This document shows positions 25,404-33,521 of a DNA stretch of 64,000 nucleotides, piece by piece. The notes beneath the pieces were generated by a model, which was not told the DNA's origin, searched no databases, and saw only the letters and a list, made by a program, of their open reading frames with translations. The translations under genes and the position numbers were made by a program. Source of the DNA: Phototrophicus methaneseepsis (GTDB taxonomy: Bacteria; Chloroflexota; Anaerolineae; Aggregatilineales; Phototrophicaceae); the NCBI RefSeq assembly GCF_015500095.1, contig NZ_CP062983.1:4898001-4962000 (forward strand). Reading direction: 5' to 3'. The first letter of the stretch is position 1; each line of letters opens with the position of its first letter.

Positions 25404-26498
25404 TCAAATAAATAGCTTAAGTTTTTCAAAATCGCGCCGCAGGGTATCTTTCTGGCTGGCGCTATAGAGCACTACCGCAGGATGATACAGGGGCAAAACA
25501 TGAATCGGCCCATAGGGCATGGTGGCCTGAATGAGCTTACCATGTAATTGGCTAATTTTGCCGCGCTTCTCCGGCAAATCCAGCTTCTTGAGCAAGTACT
25601 CCATGGCGAAACGCCCCAACGTCGCAATTACAGCAGGCCGGATAATATCAACAATGCGATCTTGAAAAGGCGCATAAAAAGCGAGTTCTTCCCTATTGGG
25701 TGAGCGATTATCAGGCGTGCGATCCAAAACGATATTCGTCAGGTAAACATCATCTCTATCCAAGCCGATGCTCTGCATCATCTCGTCCAGCACATCGCCT
25801 GATGGGCCGATAAAGGGCCGCCCTTGTTCAACTTCTCTACTGCCTGGAGCCTCGCCAATGAAGAGGATATTGGCGTCAGGATTGCCTTCACCCAATACAG
25901 GGAAGTAGCGGTTCTCCGTGCGATAAGCATATAAAGGGGAATCCGTCGCCCGAACCAGATCATCACGAACGGCTTTAAGCTGGTCCGCTTTAAGGCGTTG
26001 TGTCTCTGTGTCCATGCGCGTCTTGATAGAGCTATTAGCAGGCATCGCCTCTTTAATGGCGCGGATGAGTTTTTCTACATCATGCCCAAAGCGCTGATGG
26101 CTGAGTTCAATCGCGTTACGCCTGACGAATGCCTGCAAATCATCTGGCAGCATATCCGGCGATGGCATCTGTGCCTGCCCAACTAGGACGGGAATCACCC
26201 ATTTTTGTTGTTTGAGCGCGCTGGCAATTTCCAACCGTACAAAGTCATTCCATTGATGCAAACGGCGCTCACCATTACCATCTTCTATCGTCGCCCACTG
26301 TGGGCCAATCATCGCCAGGAAGACATCACAACTGGCAACGGCGTCTTCCAACACCTGCACGAAATCAGCCCCAGGTGCGATGCTATCCACATCCATGAAA
26401 ATATCATCGACGCCGAACTGTTGCACCAGATGATCATATAATCGACCGACATAACCTTCGCTGTCTTGCCGCCGATAATTGATAAAAATACGCCCCAT
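25404..26498 (-). CDS. TIR domain - uracil-DNA glycosylase (family 4-like) fusion
   Basis: A 364-residue two-domain protein. Residues 1-150 are a bacterial TIR domain: FINYRRQDSEGYVGRLYDHL, IFMDVDSIAPGADFV, the SCDVFLAMIGPQW strand and FVRLEIASAL, where Glu90 is the likely NADase catalytic Glu. Residues about 165-364 resemble family 4 uracil-DNA glycosylases: GEGNPDANILFIGEAPG (motif 1 at 215-219), GRPFIGPSGDVLDEM, VYLTNIV with Asn255, and LYHPAVVL with His339-Pro340. The four cysteines that hold the 4Fe-4S cluster in family 4 enzymes are all absent; the only Cys, at 57, lies in the TIR part. It might recognise uracil or damaged DNA and trigger NAD loss, but this is inference. GGAG is about ten bases upstream of the start. 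Confidence 0.85.
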   Translation of the reverse strand: MGRIFINYRRQDSEGYVGRLYDHLVQQFGVDDIFMDVDSIAPGADFVQVLEDAVASCDVFLAMIGPQWATIEDGNGERRLHQWNDFVRLEIASALKQQKWVIPVLVGQAQMPSPDMLPDDLQAFVRRNAIELSHQRFGHDVEKLIRAIKEAMPANSSIKTRMDTETQRLKADQLKAVRDDLVRATDSPLYAYRTENRYFPVLGEGNPDANILFIGEAPGSREVEQGRPFIGPSGDVLDEMMQSIGLDRDDVYLTNIVLDRTPDNRSPNREELAFYAPFQDRIVDIIRPAVIATLGRFAMEYLLKKLDLPEKRGKISQLHGKLIQATMPYGPIHVLPLYHPAVVLYSASQKDTLRRDFEKLKLFI

Positions 26499-26619
26499 TA
26501 GCTTGCTGCTCCATCAGCGCAACGGATAAACCTGTATTCATTGTATCGGCTCATGGGCTACCCATTCGCAAACGTTCTGTCATTCACCGCTTGGTTCACA
26601 CCAGGCGAGACGATACACG

Positions 26620-28377
26620 TTATGGCTGTTCATCCAGGAACCACAGGGCAGAACCATCTGCCTGCATTTCGATAATCTGGCGGCCGCCACTGTTGGCATA
26701 TATCGCGTCGCGCACGCCGTCGAGGCCGTTATCCCTGGCGACGACAATATCGCTATCCAGATATGGGCTGGTCACGGCCATGAGCATACCATAAGCGCGC
26801 CAACTCACCGCACCACCCGGCGTACTCGGCCCATTCACGATGACGATCAGTGGCGCATCACCAACGCGACGAGCCAAAACCTCATCAATGGTAGCCTGCG
26901 TGACCTGATTAAAGCCGTGCAGCACCTGGATACGCGGTATGGTGTAGGTCACAAAGGCCATTGCTGTCAGGATAATCAAGAGGCCATATGTGACACGCTG
27001 CAACCAGCGCCCTTGCGCAGCAAGCCATGCCAGCGGCAGTGCACTCAGCAGCGACACCGCCCCAACCATCTCGAAGAAATAACGCGTGCTATAACGCTGG
27101 CTGCCTGTCCAGTAGATCATGCTCAAAAGCAGCAAACAAGCCGTCAGGCTGATGAGCACCCAGGGCCAACGCAGCCGCCCCCGCAAGATCAACAGCGGCC
27201 ATAAAAACCATCCTACGCCACTGATAACCCACGCCCAACTAAACCAGACTGTCCGGCTCAGGTCTGGCATTGCAAAAATCGGCAGCAGCCAGGCAGCCAA
27301 TCCCAATACCCACAGCACAGTATAACGAGGGTGACGTCGCACCAGCGGCCATACAGCCATCAACACGCCAGGAATCAGCAGCAGCAAGCTCAGGCCAAGG
27401 TTTGGATAGTAAGAAGCACCTTCCAGCCAGTAGCGCACCACATTCCCATCAACAGAGCCAATTTGCCAACCAAATAAATCCGCCGCAGCCAGGGAAAGAT
27501 CAAAGCGCGCATGGTTGATCGCACGTCCCAGGTTATGACCACTACGCCCGCAGCACGCCCCAAATCCAGGGCGATCATAATCCCAGACGAGCACATACAG
27601 GTTCTTAAAGGGGTCGCCAGTCAGGGCAGCATTATAAATCCAGCCGATGGACATCACGAGCAAGGCCGCCGCAGAAAGCCATAGAAAAGGCTGTATACGC
27701 CGCCAGAGCATTTTCTGGCGTAAAGCGCGCCACAATACAGCCAATGACATCACCACACACACAAGCCCAATCCCCACAGCAGGTAAAGGCCGCGTGATAT
27801 AAAGCAGCCCCAACAGGGCCCCAGCGATGATCGCCAGCCGGATACGCCCCTGCAAGACGCCGCGCCACACCAGCAAAATACCCATCACACAACACAAAGC
27901 AATCGTGTGCCCCATCAGGCTGCTGCCGAGCAATAAGACCATCGGAGAAAATGCAACGAGCAAAGCCGCAATCAGCCCGGCATCTGCATTGAACCAGCGC
28001 CGACCTATGGCATAGGTGAGGGCCGTCAACAGCGAAGACAGCAGCGCATTCACGACCCAGGCTTGCCCTGCCGCCACGCCAAACGCCAGGATCATCGACC
28101 AACCCGGCGGGTATTTACTGGCACGCTGCCCGGTTGGCGCGTAATCAATCACGAAGGGCTGCCAGTACGCACGATAAGGAACTGGCGTATCTATCGTTAA
28201 CTGGCCCCCAGCGAAAACGCGTGCCTGATACAGATATGCCAGTTCATCTTCCAGATGTGGCAGCCGCTCCAGGCTTACACGGCTAAAAAATGCACTCAAA
28301 CCAAAGCTGAGGAAGACAAGAGCCACCGCAATTGCTGATTGCCAGTATTTTGTCATTTTTGTCATAGGGAGCGGCAT
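26620..28377 (-). CDS. GT-C-fold membrane glycosyltransferase (PMT/ArnT-like)
   Basis: A 585-residue integral membrane protein with about eleven hydrophobic helices. After the first helix it has an external loop with an acidic motif (LPHLEDELAYLYQARVF), as found in the catalytic Asp/Glu loop of PMT/ArnT-type GT-C enzymes. A second motif, APTGQRASKYPPGWSM, is typical of this group. The C-terminal ~110 residues are a soluble extracytoplasmic domain. It probably moves a lipid-phosphate-linked sugar onto a wall or membrane acceptor, perhaps the Thr-rich exported proteins. That acceptor is a guess. It is transcribed in the same direction as the TIR-UDG gene, 121 bases upstream of it. Confidence 0.82.
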   Translation of the reverse strand: MPLPMTKMTKYWQSAIAVALVFLSFGLSAFFSRVSLERLPHLEDELAYLYQARVFAGGQLTIDTPVPYRAYWQPFVIDYAPTGQRASKYPPGWSMILAFGVAAGQAWVVNALLSSLLTALTYAIGRRWFNADAGLIAALLVAFSPMVLLLGSSLMGHTIALCCVMGILLVWRGVLQGRIRLAIIAGALLGLLYITRPLPAVGIGLVCVVMSLAVLWRALRQKMLWRRIQPFLWLSAAALLVMSIGWIYNAALTGDPFKNLYVLVWDYDRPGFGACCGRSGHNLGRAINHARFDLSLAAADLFGWQIGSVDGNVVRYWLEGASYYPNLGLSLLLLIPGVLMAVWPLVRRHPRYTVLWVLGLAAWLLPIFAMPDLSRTVWFSWAWVISGVGWFLWPLLILRGRLRWPWVLISLTACLLLLSMIYWTGSQRYSTRYFFEMVGAVSLLSALPLAWLAAQGRWLQRVTYGLLIILTAMAFVTYTIPRIQVLHGFNQVTQATIDEVLARRVGDAPLIVIVNGPSTPGGAVSWRAYGMLMAVTSPYLDSDIVVARDNGLDGVRDAIYANSGGRQIIEMQADGSALWFLDEQP

Positions 28378-28535
28378 AGCTTGCTGGACCTGTTGTCATG
28401 ATGTGGTTTTGCGTAATACTTCATTGATATCATCCATTTATGAGCCGTTTTGCTCACGGCAGGCACCATTAAATCTTCACAAGTTCATCGTATAGTGGCA
28501 TTATCACGGCATAATGACACAGTAGGAACGGCCCC

Positions 28536-29234
28536 ATGAATAAGATTCTTGTTGTAGAAGATGATCGTAAAACAGCAAATCTCATCCGGCTGTATTTGCA
28601 GCAATCCGGTTATACCGTCGATGTGGCCGCAGACGGCAACACCGCGCTGGATATCGCCCATAACTGGCAACCGGATCTCATCTTGCTGGACCTTATGCTA
28701 CCAGAAATTGATGGTCTGGAAGTATGCCGGATGCTGCGCATGACCGGCAGCGTGCCGATTATCATTCTGACGGCGAAATCCACCGAAGACGACGTACTAC
28801 GTGGCCTGGACCTGGGCGCAGATGATTATATCACCAAGCCCTTTAGCCCGCGCGAAGTCGTCGCACGGGTGCGCACCGTCCTGCGGCGCAGTAGTAAAGA
28901 GAGCCAGCCGACCCGTAAAGAACTCAAATTTGGCGATCTACTCGTCAACTTGACGCGCCACGAAGTGCGCATCAAAGACGACATCATCCACCTGACGCCA
29001 AAAGAGTTTAAACTGTTAGAAACAATGGCGAAAGAACCGGGCCGAGCTTTTACACGCCTGGAACTTGTCGAACGAGCCTTTGGTTATGATTATGAAGGCC
29101 TGGAGCGCACAGTTGATGCACACGTGATGAATTTGCGCAAGAAAATCGAACGCAACCCGTCCCATCATAACTATGTAGAAACAGTGTATGGGATTGGGTA
29201 CCGTTTTGCGGAGCCAACAGGACATGCTGTATAG
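28536..29234 (+). CDS. OmpR/PhoB-family response regulator
   Basis: A 232-residue transcription regulator. The receiver domain has the acidic pair Asp9/Asp10 (VVEDDR), phospho-acceptor Asp52 (LILLDLMLPE) and Lys101 (ITKPFSPREVV). The C-terminal winged helix (HLTPKEFKLLETMAKEPGRAFTR, VDAHVMNLRKKIERNP, VYGIGYRF) binds DNA. The start follows AGGAA. Its last bases overlap the start of the sensor kinase gene by 11 bases, so the two are translationally coupled and form a two-component system. The signal is unknown. Confidence 0.95.
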   Translation: MNKILVVEDDRKTANLIRLYLQQSGYTVDVAADGNTALDIAHNWQPDLILLDLMLPEIDGLEVCRMLRMTGSVPIIILTAKSTEDDVLRGLDLGADDYITKPFSPREVVARVRTVLRRSSKESQPTRKELKFGDLLVNLTRHEVRIKDDIIHLTPKEFKLLETMAKEPGRAFTRLELVERAFGYDYEGLERTVDAHVMNLRKKIERNPSHHNYVETVYGIGYRFAEPTGHAV

Positions 29235-30717
29235 CCTACGCTTTAACATCTTAATGGCCATGCTGGCCGTTGCGGGGGTCGCTATTGCGACGATCACCCT
29301 CGTTTCGGCCTTGACGACGCGCGTTGAATTTTCAAGGTATGTGGATGTTGGCAACGAGTTGCTGGCAGAGCGGCGCGAGCAGGTCGTCTTCAGCTTTTTA
29401 GAAACAGCTCCTGAAGCAATCCGTTCAGAGACATCTGCTGTCGCTCAATCGCATCTGGGCGATAATGCCCTGACTGACGGGCTTGGCACACAGCCGAAGA
29501 TCATCTACCTCAACCCGGATAACTTCCGGTTCTTCCAGATTGATTCCGGCCTGGACATCCCGACATCCGGCTCCGCACAGCTCAATGATGCATCGCAACT
29601 ATTAGAAGTTGCACCGCGTACCATCAACTTTCTGACGTCACCAGATGGCCGCGTGCAGGTGATCGGGAACGGCCAGCCGTTGGGCATCTATTATGTAGAA
29701 CCAACGGATTCCGAAGAAAATTCACTGGCTATTGCCCAAAGCAACTTTGTAGAGAGCGTCACGCTGGGACTGGTCTTAGCTGCCAGCTTAGCGGGGCTGG
29801 TCGCTATCGTCCTGACGTTTACGCTATCAAGGCGCATTTTACATCCCGTCGCCCAGTTAACAGACGCGGCCCAACGCATGAAGAGCGGCAACCTGACTCA
29901 GCGCGTCGATATCCCGCGCCATGGCGAAATCGGCGAACTAGCCCATGCGTTTAATTCGATGGCGGAGACGCTCAGCCGTAACGAAAGCCTGCGACAGACC
30001 ATGGTCAGTGATATTGCCCATGAACTGCGCACGCCGCTGACAAATATTCGTGGCTACCTGGAAGGCATTCAGGATGGGGTGCTGGAGCCAGACCGAGAGA
30101 TTATTGATCTGGTCTATGAAGAGGCAATCTGGCTGAATCGGATCATCACGGATCTACAAGAACTCGTCCTGGCAGAAGCAGGTCAACTACGATTCATCTT
30201 TCAAGAAATCCACGTGGATGACATCATCGAGAGCGCTGTCGCAATGTATCAGCCACGTGCCCGCAATCGGCAGATCACGCTCACATCGGACCTGCCTTAC
30301 AAGCTACCTTATGTCTACGCAGACCCCAAGCGCACCGGGCAAGTCATCCGTAACCTGCTGAGCAACGCCGTCAAATACACGCCGCCAGGGGGCAAGATCA
30401 CAGTGACAGCAGCCGCGCACCTCAATCACATTGAAGTACGCGTGTCGGATACAGGCAATGGCATCAGCGAGGAACACATCCCTTTTATTTTCGAGCGTTT
30501 CTACCGCGTCGATCCATCGCGCAGCCGGGATACTGGTGGCGCGGGGCTTGGTCTCGCCATCGTCAAACAGCTCGTAGAAGCCCAGGGTGGGCAGATTCGC
30601 CTGCATAGCGAAGTCGGCAAAGGGACGACATTCGTCTTCTCCGTGCCGATTTATCGCCGCGAGCATGAACCCGTTACGCTCGATGCAGACGACATCGTAC
30701 CCGTCGCTGAGCTATAG
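29224..30717 (+). CDS. Membrane sensor histidine kinase (HAMP-HisKA-HATPase)
   Basis: A 497-residue partner of the preceding regulator. It has an N-terminal helix (LRFNILMAMLAVAGVAIATITLV), an extracytoplasmic sensor region of about 130 residues, a second helix (VTLGLVLAASLAGLVAIVLTFTL), then HAMP (LTDAAQRMKSGNLTQRVDIP). The dimerisation domain has phospho-acceptor His266 (VSDIAHELRTPL). The ATPase domain shows the N box (VIRNLLSNAVKYTPPGG), G1 (VSDTGNGI) and G2 (GGAGLGLAIVKQLV). The start is the ATG at 29224 inside the end of the regulator gene, not the upstream open frame from 29188. Confidence 0.93.
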   Translation: MLYSLRFNILMAMLAVAGVAIATITLVSALTTRVEFSRYVDVGNELLAERREQVVFSFLETAPEAIRSETSAVAQSHLGDNALTDGLGTQPKIIYLNPDNFRFFQIDSGLDIPTSGSAQLNDASQLLEVAPRTINFLTSPDGRVQVIGNGQPLGIYYVEPTDSEENSLAIAQSNFVESVTLGLVLAASLAGLVAIVLTFTLSRRILHPVAQLTDAAQRMKSGNLTQRVDIPRHGEIGELAHAFNSMAETLSRNESLRQTMVSDIAHELRTPLTNIRGYLEGIQDGVLEPDREIIDLVYEEAIWLNRIITDLQELVLAEAGQLRFIFQEIHVDDIIESAVAMYQPRARNRQITLTSDLPYKLPYVYADPKRTGQVIRNLLSNAVKYTPPGGKITVTAAAHLNHIEVRVSDTGNGISEEHIPFIFERFYRVDPSRSRDTGGAGLGLAIVKQLVEAQGGQIRLHSEVGKGTTFVFSVPIYRREHEPVTLDADDIVPVAEL

Positions 30718-30747
30718 ACACGGAACTATAGAGGAAGCCAAACAGGC

Positions 30748-32139
30748 TTATTCCATCGCGCCAGCGAGGATCGCCGCTGTTTCTTCCGACGAGCGCACGT
30801 TGACATCGCGCTTGAACTGGGACACATCAATCTGGGAGACGGCCCATAGTGAAAAGGCCAACCCCACCGCACCCAGCACAAAGACCAATCCATAGGCGAT
30901 ATGTGGCTGCTGTGTCACTTGCAGCCACGCGTCCCGTGCCCAGCCACCACTGCCGACGCCTGCACCACGGGCCAGCGTCACACACATGGACCAGAAGCCT
31001 AAGAACGTCCCGGCCTCACCTGTCGGGCTGAAGTCCATCATCAGGCCTAACGTGCCGATATTCCATAAACCCAGCCCCAGGCCCAGCAAGATGAGTCCCG
31101 GCGTGACCAACTGGCGAATCTGGGCAAGCCCTGAGACTGCGAGCACAATGAACGTCACAAACAAGATAGCTGTACCGATCACGGACATACGCGTGTTGTC
31201 GAACCATTTGACGCGCCGAGACAGCCATATGCTAAAAAGCGAGCCCAAAATCGCCGTCGTGCCCCAATATGTTGAGAAACGGTTGGTTACATGAGCAGGC
31301 ATCTCGAAGACATCTCCCGCGAACGGCTCCAGGATAACATCCTGTGAGAATGCAAAGAACATCGAGGCAACCAGATAAATCAGGAAGAAGCGCATGGAGC
31401 GGTTGCTCCAGACGAGCTGAACATCATCGCGGAAAGAGCGCTGATGCTCAGCATCTGTGCCAATTTCAGCCAGATTAATCGCTTCGCCACGGCGTTCTTC
31501 TCCCCATAGCGAGACAAACCACAATACCGCGAAGATCACAGCGGCCATCAGGAAGAGCATGAACAGATCATCCGCCGTGAAGGAAAGCCCATCCGCGCCT
31601 TCCGTATGAGGCAGTGAAAGGCTGAAGACGATACCGCCAATCGTAAGGCCGACCAGCAGCATGGTCCAGACAATGCCAATCGCTCGGCCGCGCTGCGCTT
31701 CTGTCGAGCGGTCGTAAATCAGCGCCAGGAAGGTACTGCCGGAAATCGCGTTCCCCAGGCTGAAAGCAATCAATGACCCGCCAATCAGCAGCCATGTTTC
31801 GACAGGGGCGTCCCTGTTAACCACCAGTTGCGCCGTAGAAATGCCCAGGATCGCCGTACTGAGCGCCATCAACAAGCGCCCTAACCAGATCCAAAAAAGA
31901 CGCCGAAACCCCAATATCGTCCGGCGATCAGAGACGCGCCCTGCCCAGATGCCCAACGGCGTCAGGAAGTAACGCAGCGAGAGCAGCAACCCCACCGGCC
32001 CGGCTGAATAGCCCAGGTCGGAAATCATAATGCGGTTCCATACGCCAGTCGACAAGACATCCGCCATACCAGACCCAAGATGGAACAACCCAATCTTAAA
32101 ATTACGGCCAATGCTAAGGCCCTTTTGCTTTTCGCCCAT
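30748..32139 (-). CDS. PucC-family (BCD) major facilitator transporter
   Basis: A ~463-residue membrane protein with about twelve helices. It resembles the PucC/bacteriochlorophyll-delivery branch of the MFS: FKIGLFHLGSGMADVLSTGVWNRIMISDLGYSA, then the loop SDRRTILGFRRLFWIWLGRLL and AQRGRAIGIVWTMLLVGLTIGG. PucC proteins help assemble light-harvesting complexes, but relatives occur in non-phototrophs and may export other ligands. The frame is open to 32268, but a promoter lies at 32182-32211. Translation must therefore start after it, at the ATG at 32139 (MGEKQKGL), leaving a leader of about 35 bases. The ribosome site is weak. It is convergent with the sensor kinase gene. Confidence 0.8.
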   Translation of the reverse strand: MGEKQKGLSIGRNFKIGLFHLGSGMADVLSTGVWNRIMISDLGYSAGPVGLLLSLRYFLTPLGIWAGRVSDRRTILGFRRLFWIWLGRLLMALSTAILGISTAQLVVNRDAPVETWLLIGGSLIAFSLGNAISGSTFLALIYDRSTEAQRGRAIGIVWTMLLVGLTIGGIVFSLSLPHTEGADGLSFTADDLFMLFLMAAVIFAVLWFVSLWGEERRGEAINLAEIGTDAEHQRSFRDDVQLVWSNRSMRFFLIYLVASMFFAFSQDVILEPFAGDVFEMPAHVTNRFSTYWGTTAILGSLFSIWLSRRVKWFDNTRMSVIGTAILFVTFIVLAVSGLAQIRQLVTPGLILLGLGLGLWNIGTLGLMMDFSPTGEAGTFLGFWSMCVTLARGAGVGSGGWARDAWLQVTQQPHIAYGLVFVLGAVGLAFSLWAVSQIDVSQFKRDVNVRSSEETAAILAGAME

Positions 32140-32181
32140 ATTTTGCTCGTTTTTTATAGCTTTATGTAGAATTATGGTCAG

Positions 32182-32211
32182 ATTATATGCAGAATAAGCC
32201 AGTGAAGTCAA
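32182..32211 (-). promoter_or_regulatory. Sigma-70-type promoter of the PucC-family gene
   Basis: On the minus strand TTGACT and TATAAT are separated by 18 bases, close to the housekeeping consensus. The expected transcription start is near 32175, about 36 bases before the ATG at 32139. This rules out the longer upstream reading frame. Confidence 0.65.
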
Positions 32212-32367
32212 CAAAATGCATATGAGAAAAGCGGTTATTTTAGAAGGTCCGTACCAGTGCGGGCGCACAAATCATATGCACTTTATACGCACATAGATTA
32301 ATGAGGCACGGTACAATAAAAAATATTCACCTTTTAATCGAGCTTTTAGTGAACCAGAGGTCAGGTT

Positions 32368-32835
32368 ATGGTCCAGAACAGCCGATACCATAAAATTGTC
32401 GTCCCGATTGACGGCTCAGGGTGGAGCGAGCGCGCCATCCCACATGCAGCCGATATTGCCCGCAATAACGACGCGGAAATCATCCTCCTCCACGTCTTCC
32501 GCACACCTGCCGCAGAATATACCGACCAGATTGCACTGGGCGGTGGCGATGCGCAAATCCAACAGATGCGCGAAGAATTTAAGCAAAAGATGATCTCTTT
32601 GCGCAATCAGTTGCGCGCCCAGGGGGTGAAGGCCCGCAACCAGTTCATCGAAGGCGCAGGCGTGGCCTCGCTCATCTGTGATTATATCAATGACGAAGGT
32701 GTGGACCTCGTGGTCATGTCTTCCCACGGGCGTTCTGGCATCAGCCGCTTTATCTTCGGCAGTGTGGCCCAAAAGGTCATGCAGGAAGTCAGCGTGCCGG
32801 TGATGATTGTGCGCCCTGATAGAGAGACAAACTAA
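32368..32835 (+). CDS. Universal stress protein (UspA family)
   Basis: A 155-residue single UspA domain (YHKIVVPIDGSGWSERAI...). The ATP-binding motif is complete: SHGRSGISRFIFGSVAQKVM matches G-x2-G-x9-G-S. This UspA is therefore expected to bind ATP, unlike the one at 15969. The C-terminus reads VPVMIVRP, as in the family. GAGGTCAGGTT lies before the ATG. It is convergent with the thiamine pyrophosphokinase gene (20 bases between stop codons) and divergent from the PucC-family gene. Confidence 0.93.
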   Translation: MVQNSRYHKIVVPIDGSGWSERAIPHAADIARNNDAEIILLHVFRTPAAEYTDQIALGGGDAQIQQMREEFKQKMISLRNQLRAQGVKARNQFIEGAGVASLICDYINDEGVDLVVMSSHGRSGISRFIFGSVAQKVMQEVSVPVMIVRPDRETN

Positions 32836-32855
32836 AACAGGATCTATTTAGATGG

Positions 32856-33509
32856 TTAGGCGCGGCCTATGGTGTGGATGACCAGCAGCACGCCATCCGT
32901 GAGTGCAACCTGCCCCACTTCGTTCGATAAGACATTGCTGACACCACGTGCTGGGCCAAAATAGAGCGTTTCATTTTTAAGAGGATAAGCCATCCCTGTT
33001 GTGGTAATACCCTGCACATCACCGCCCAACGGCAGCAGTGAGATTGTATCCCCTGGCTGGCCTTCGATCTGATGCTCACCAGCGCGGATCAGGGCCAGTT
33101 GCTGCTTCCCCGCGACAAGGGCCACATCCAGATCAATAAGCTGTGGCAGTGCCATCAAGTATACATTTGCCAACGTCTGGTCGAAGCGGTCGCCCAGGCC
33201 ACCAATAATGCGAATCCACGTCGCGCCTGCTGTGGCAGCATACGACAACGTCAATTCCAGGTCTGTTTCGTCTTTTTCCTGTGGATAGCGTTTGATGACC
33301 GTACCGGAAGCTTCCAACTTGGTCAGCTCAGCCTCCGTCAGTGAATCCATATCCCCAATGACAGTATCGACCTGCCGCCCATAATACCAGGCGACACGAG
33401 CCCCACCATCCGCAGCGACGACAGCCGCATCAGATGATGCTGCTAAGGCAAGGCGCACCATCGGGCCATCATTAGGCGCACCATTGGCAAATATGAGCAT
33501 TTTTTGCAT
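32856..33509 (-). CDS. Thiamine pyrophosphokinase
   Basis: Transfers pyrophosphate from ATP to thiamine, forming thiamine diphosphate. The 217-residue protein has the family motifs AADGGARVA, VIGDMDSL, KDETDLELTL and GGLGDRFDQTLANV (catalytic Asp residues and nucleotide-binding Gly stretch). The C-terminal beta domain is present (ISLLPLGGDVQGITTTGMAYPL). It is the last gene of the minus-strand signalling operon, 12 bases after the hydrolase gene. No TPP riboswitch is seen. Confidence 0.93.
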   Translation of the reverse strand: MQKMLIFANGAPNDGPMVRLALAASSDAAVVAADGGARVAWYYGRQVDTVIGDMDSLTEAELTKLEASGTVIKRYPQEKDETDLELTLSYAATAGATWIRIIGGLGDRFDQTLANVYLMALPQLIDLDVALVAGKQQLALIRAGEHQIEGQPGDTISLLPLGGDVQGITTTGMAYPLKNETLYFGPARGVSNVLSNEVGQVALTDGVLLVIHTIGRA

Positions 33510-33521
33510 GTGATTGGGACC

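Noticed and set aside
30748-32139. PucC-family gene as proof of phototrophy
   Set aside because: No pigment, reaction-centre or antenna genes are in the window, and relatives of PucC occur in non-phototrophs.
32140-32268. Upstream extension of the PucC-family frame to 32268
   Set aside because: A good promoter lies inside this stretch, so translation must start downstream of it.
33510-33521. TPP riboswitch ahead of thiamine pyrophosphokinase
   Set aside because: The gap is only 12 bases and the gene is inside an operon.
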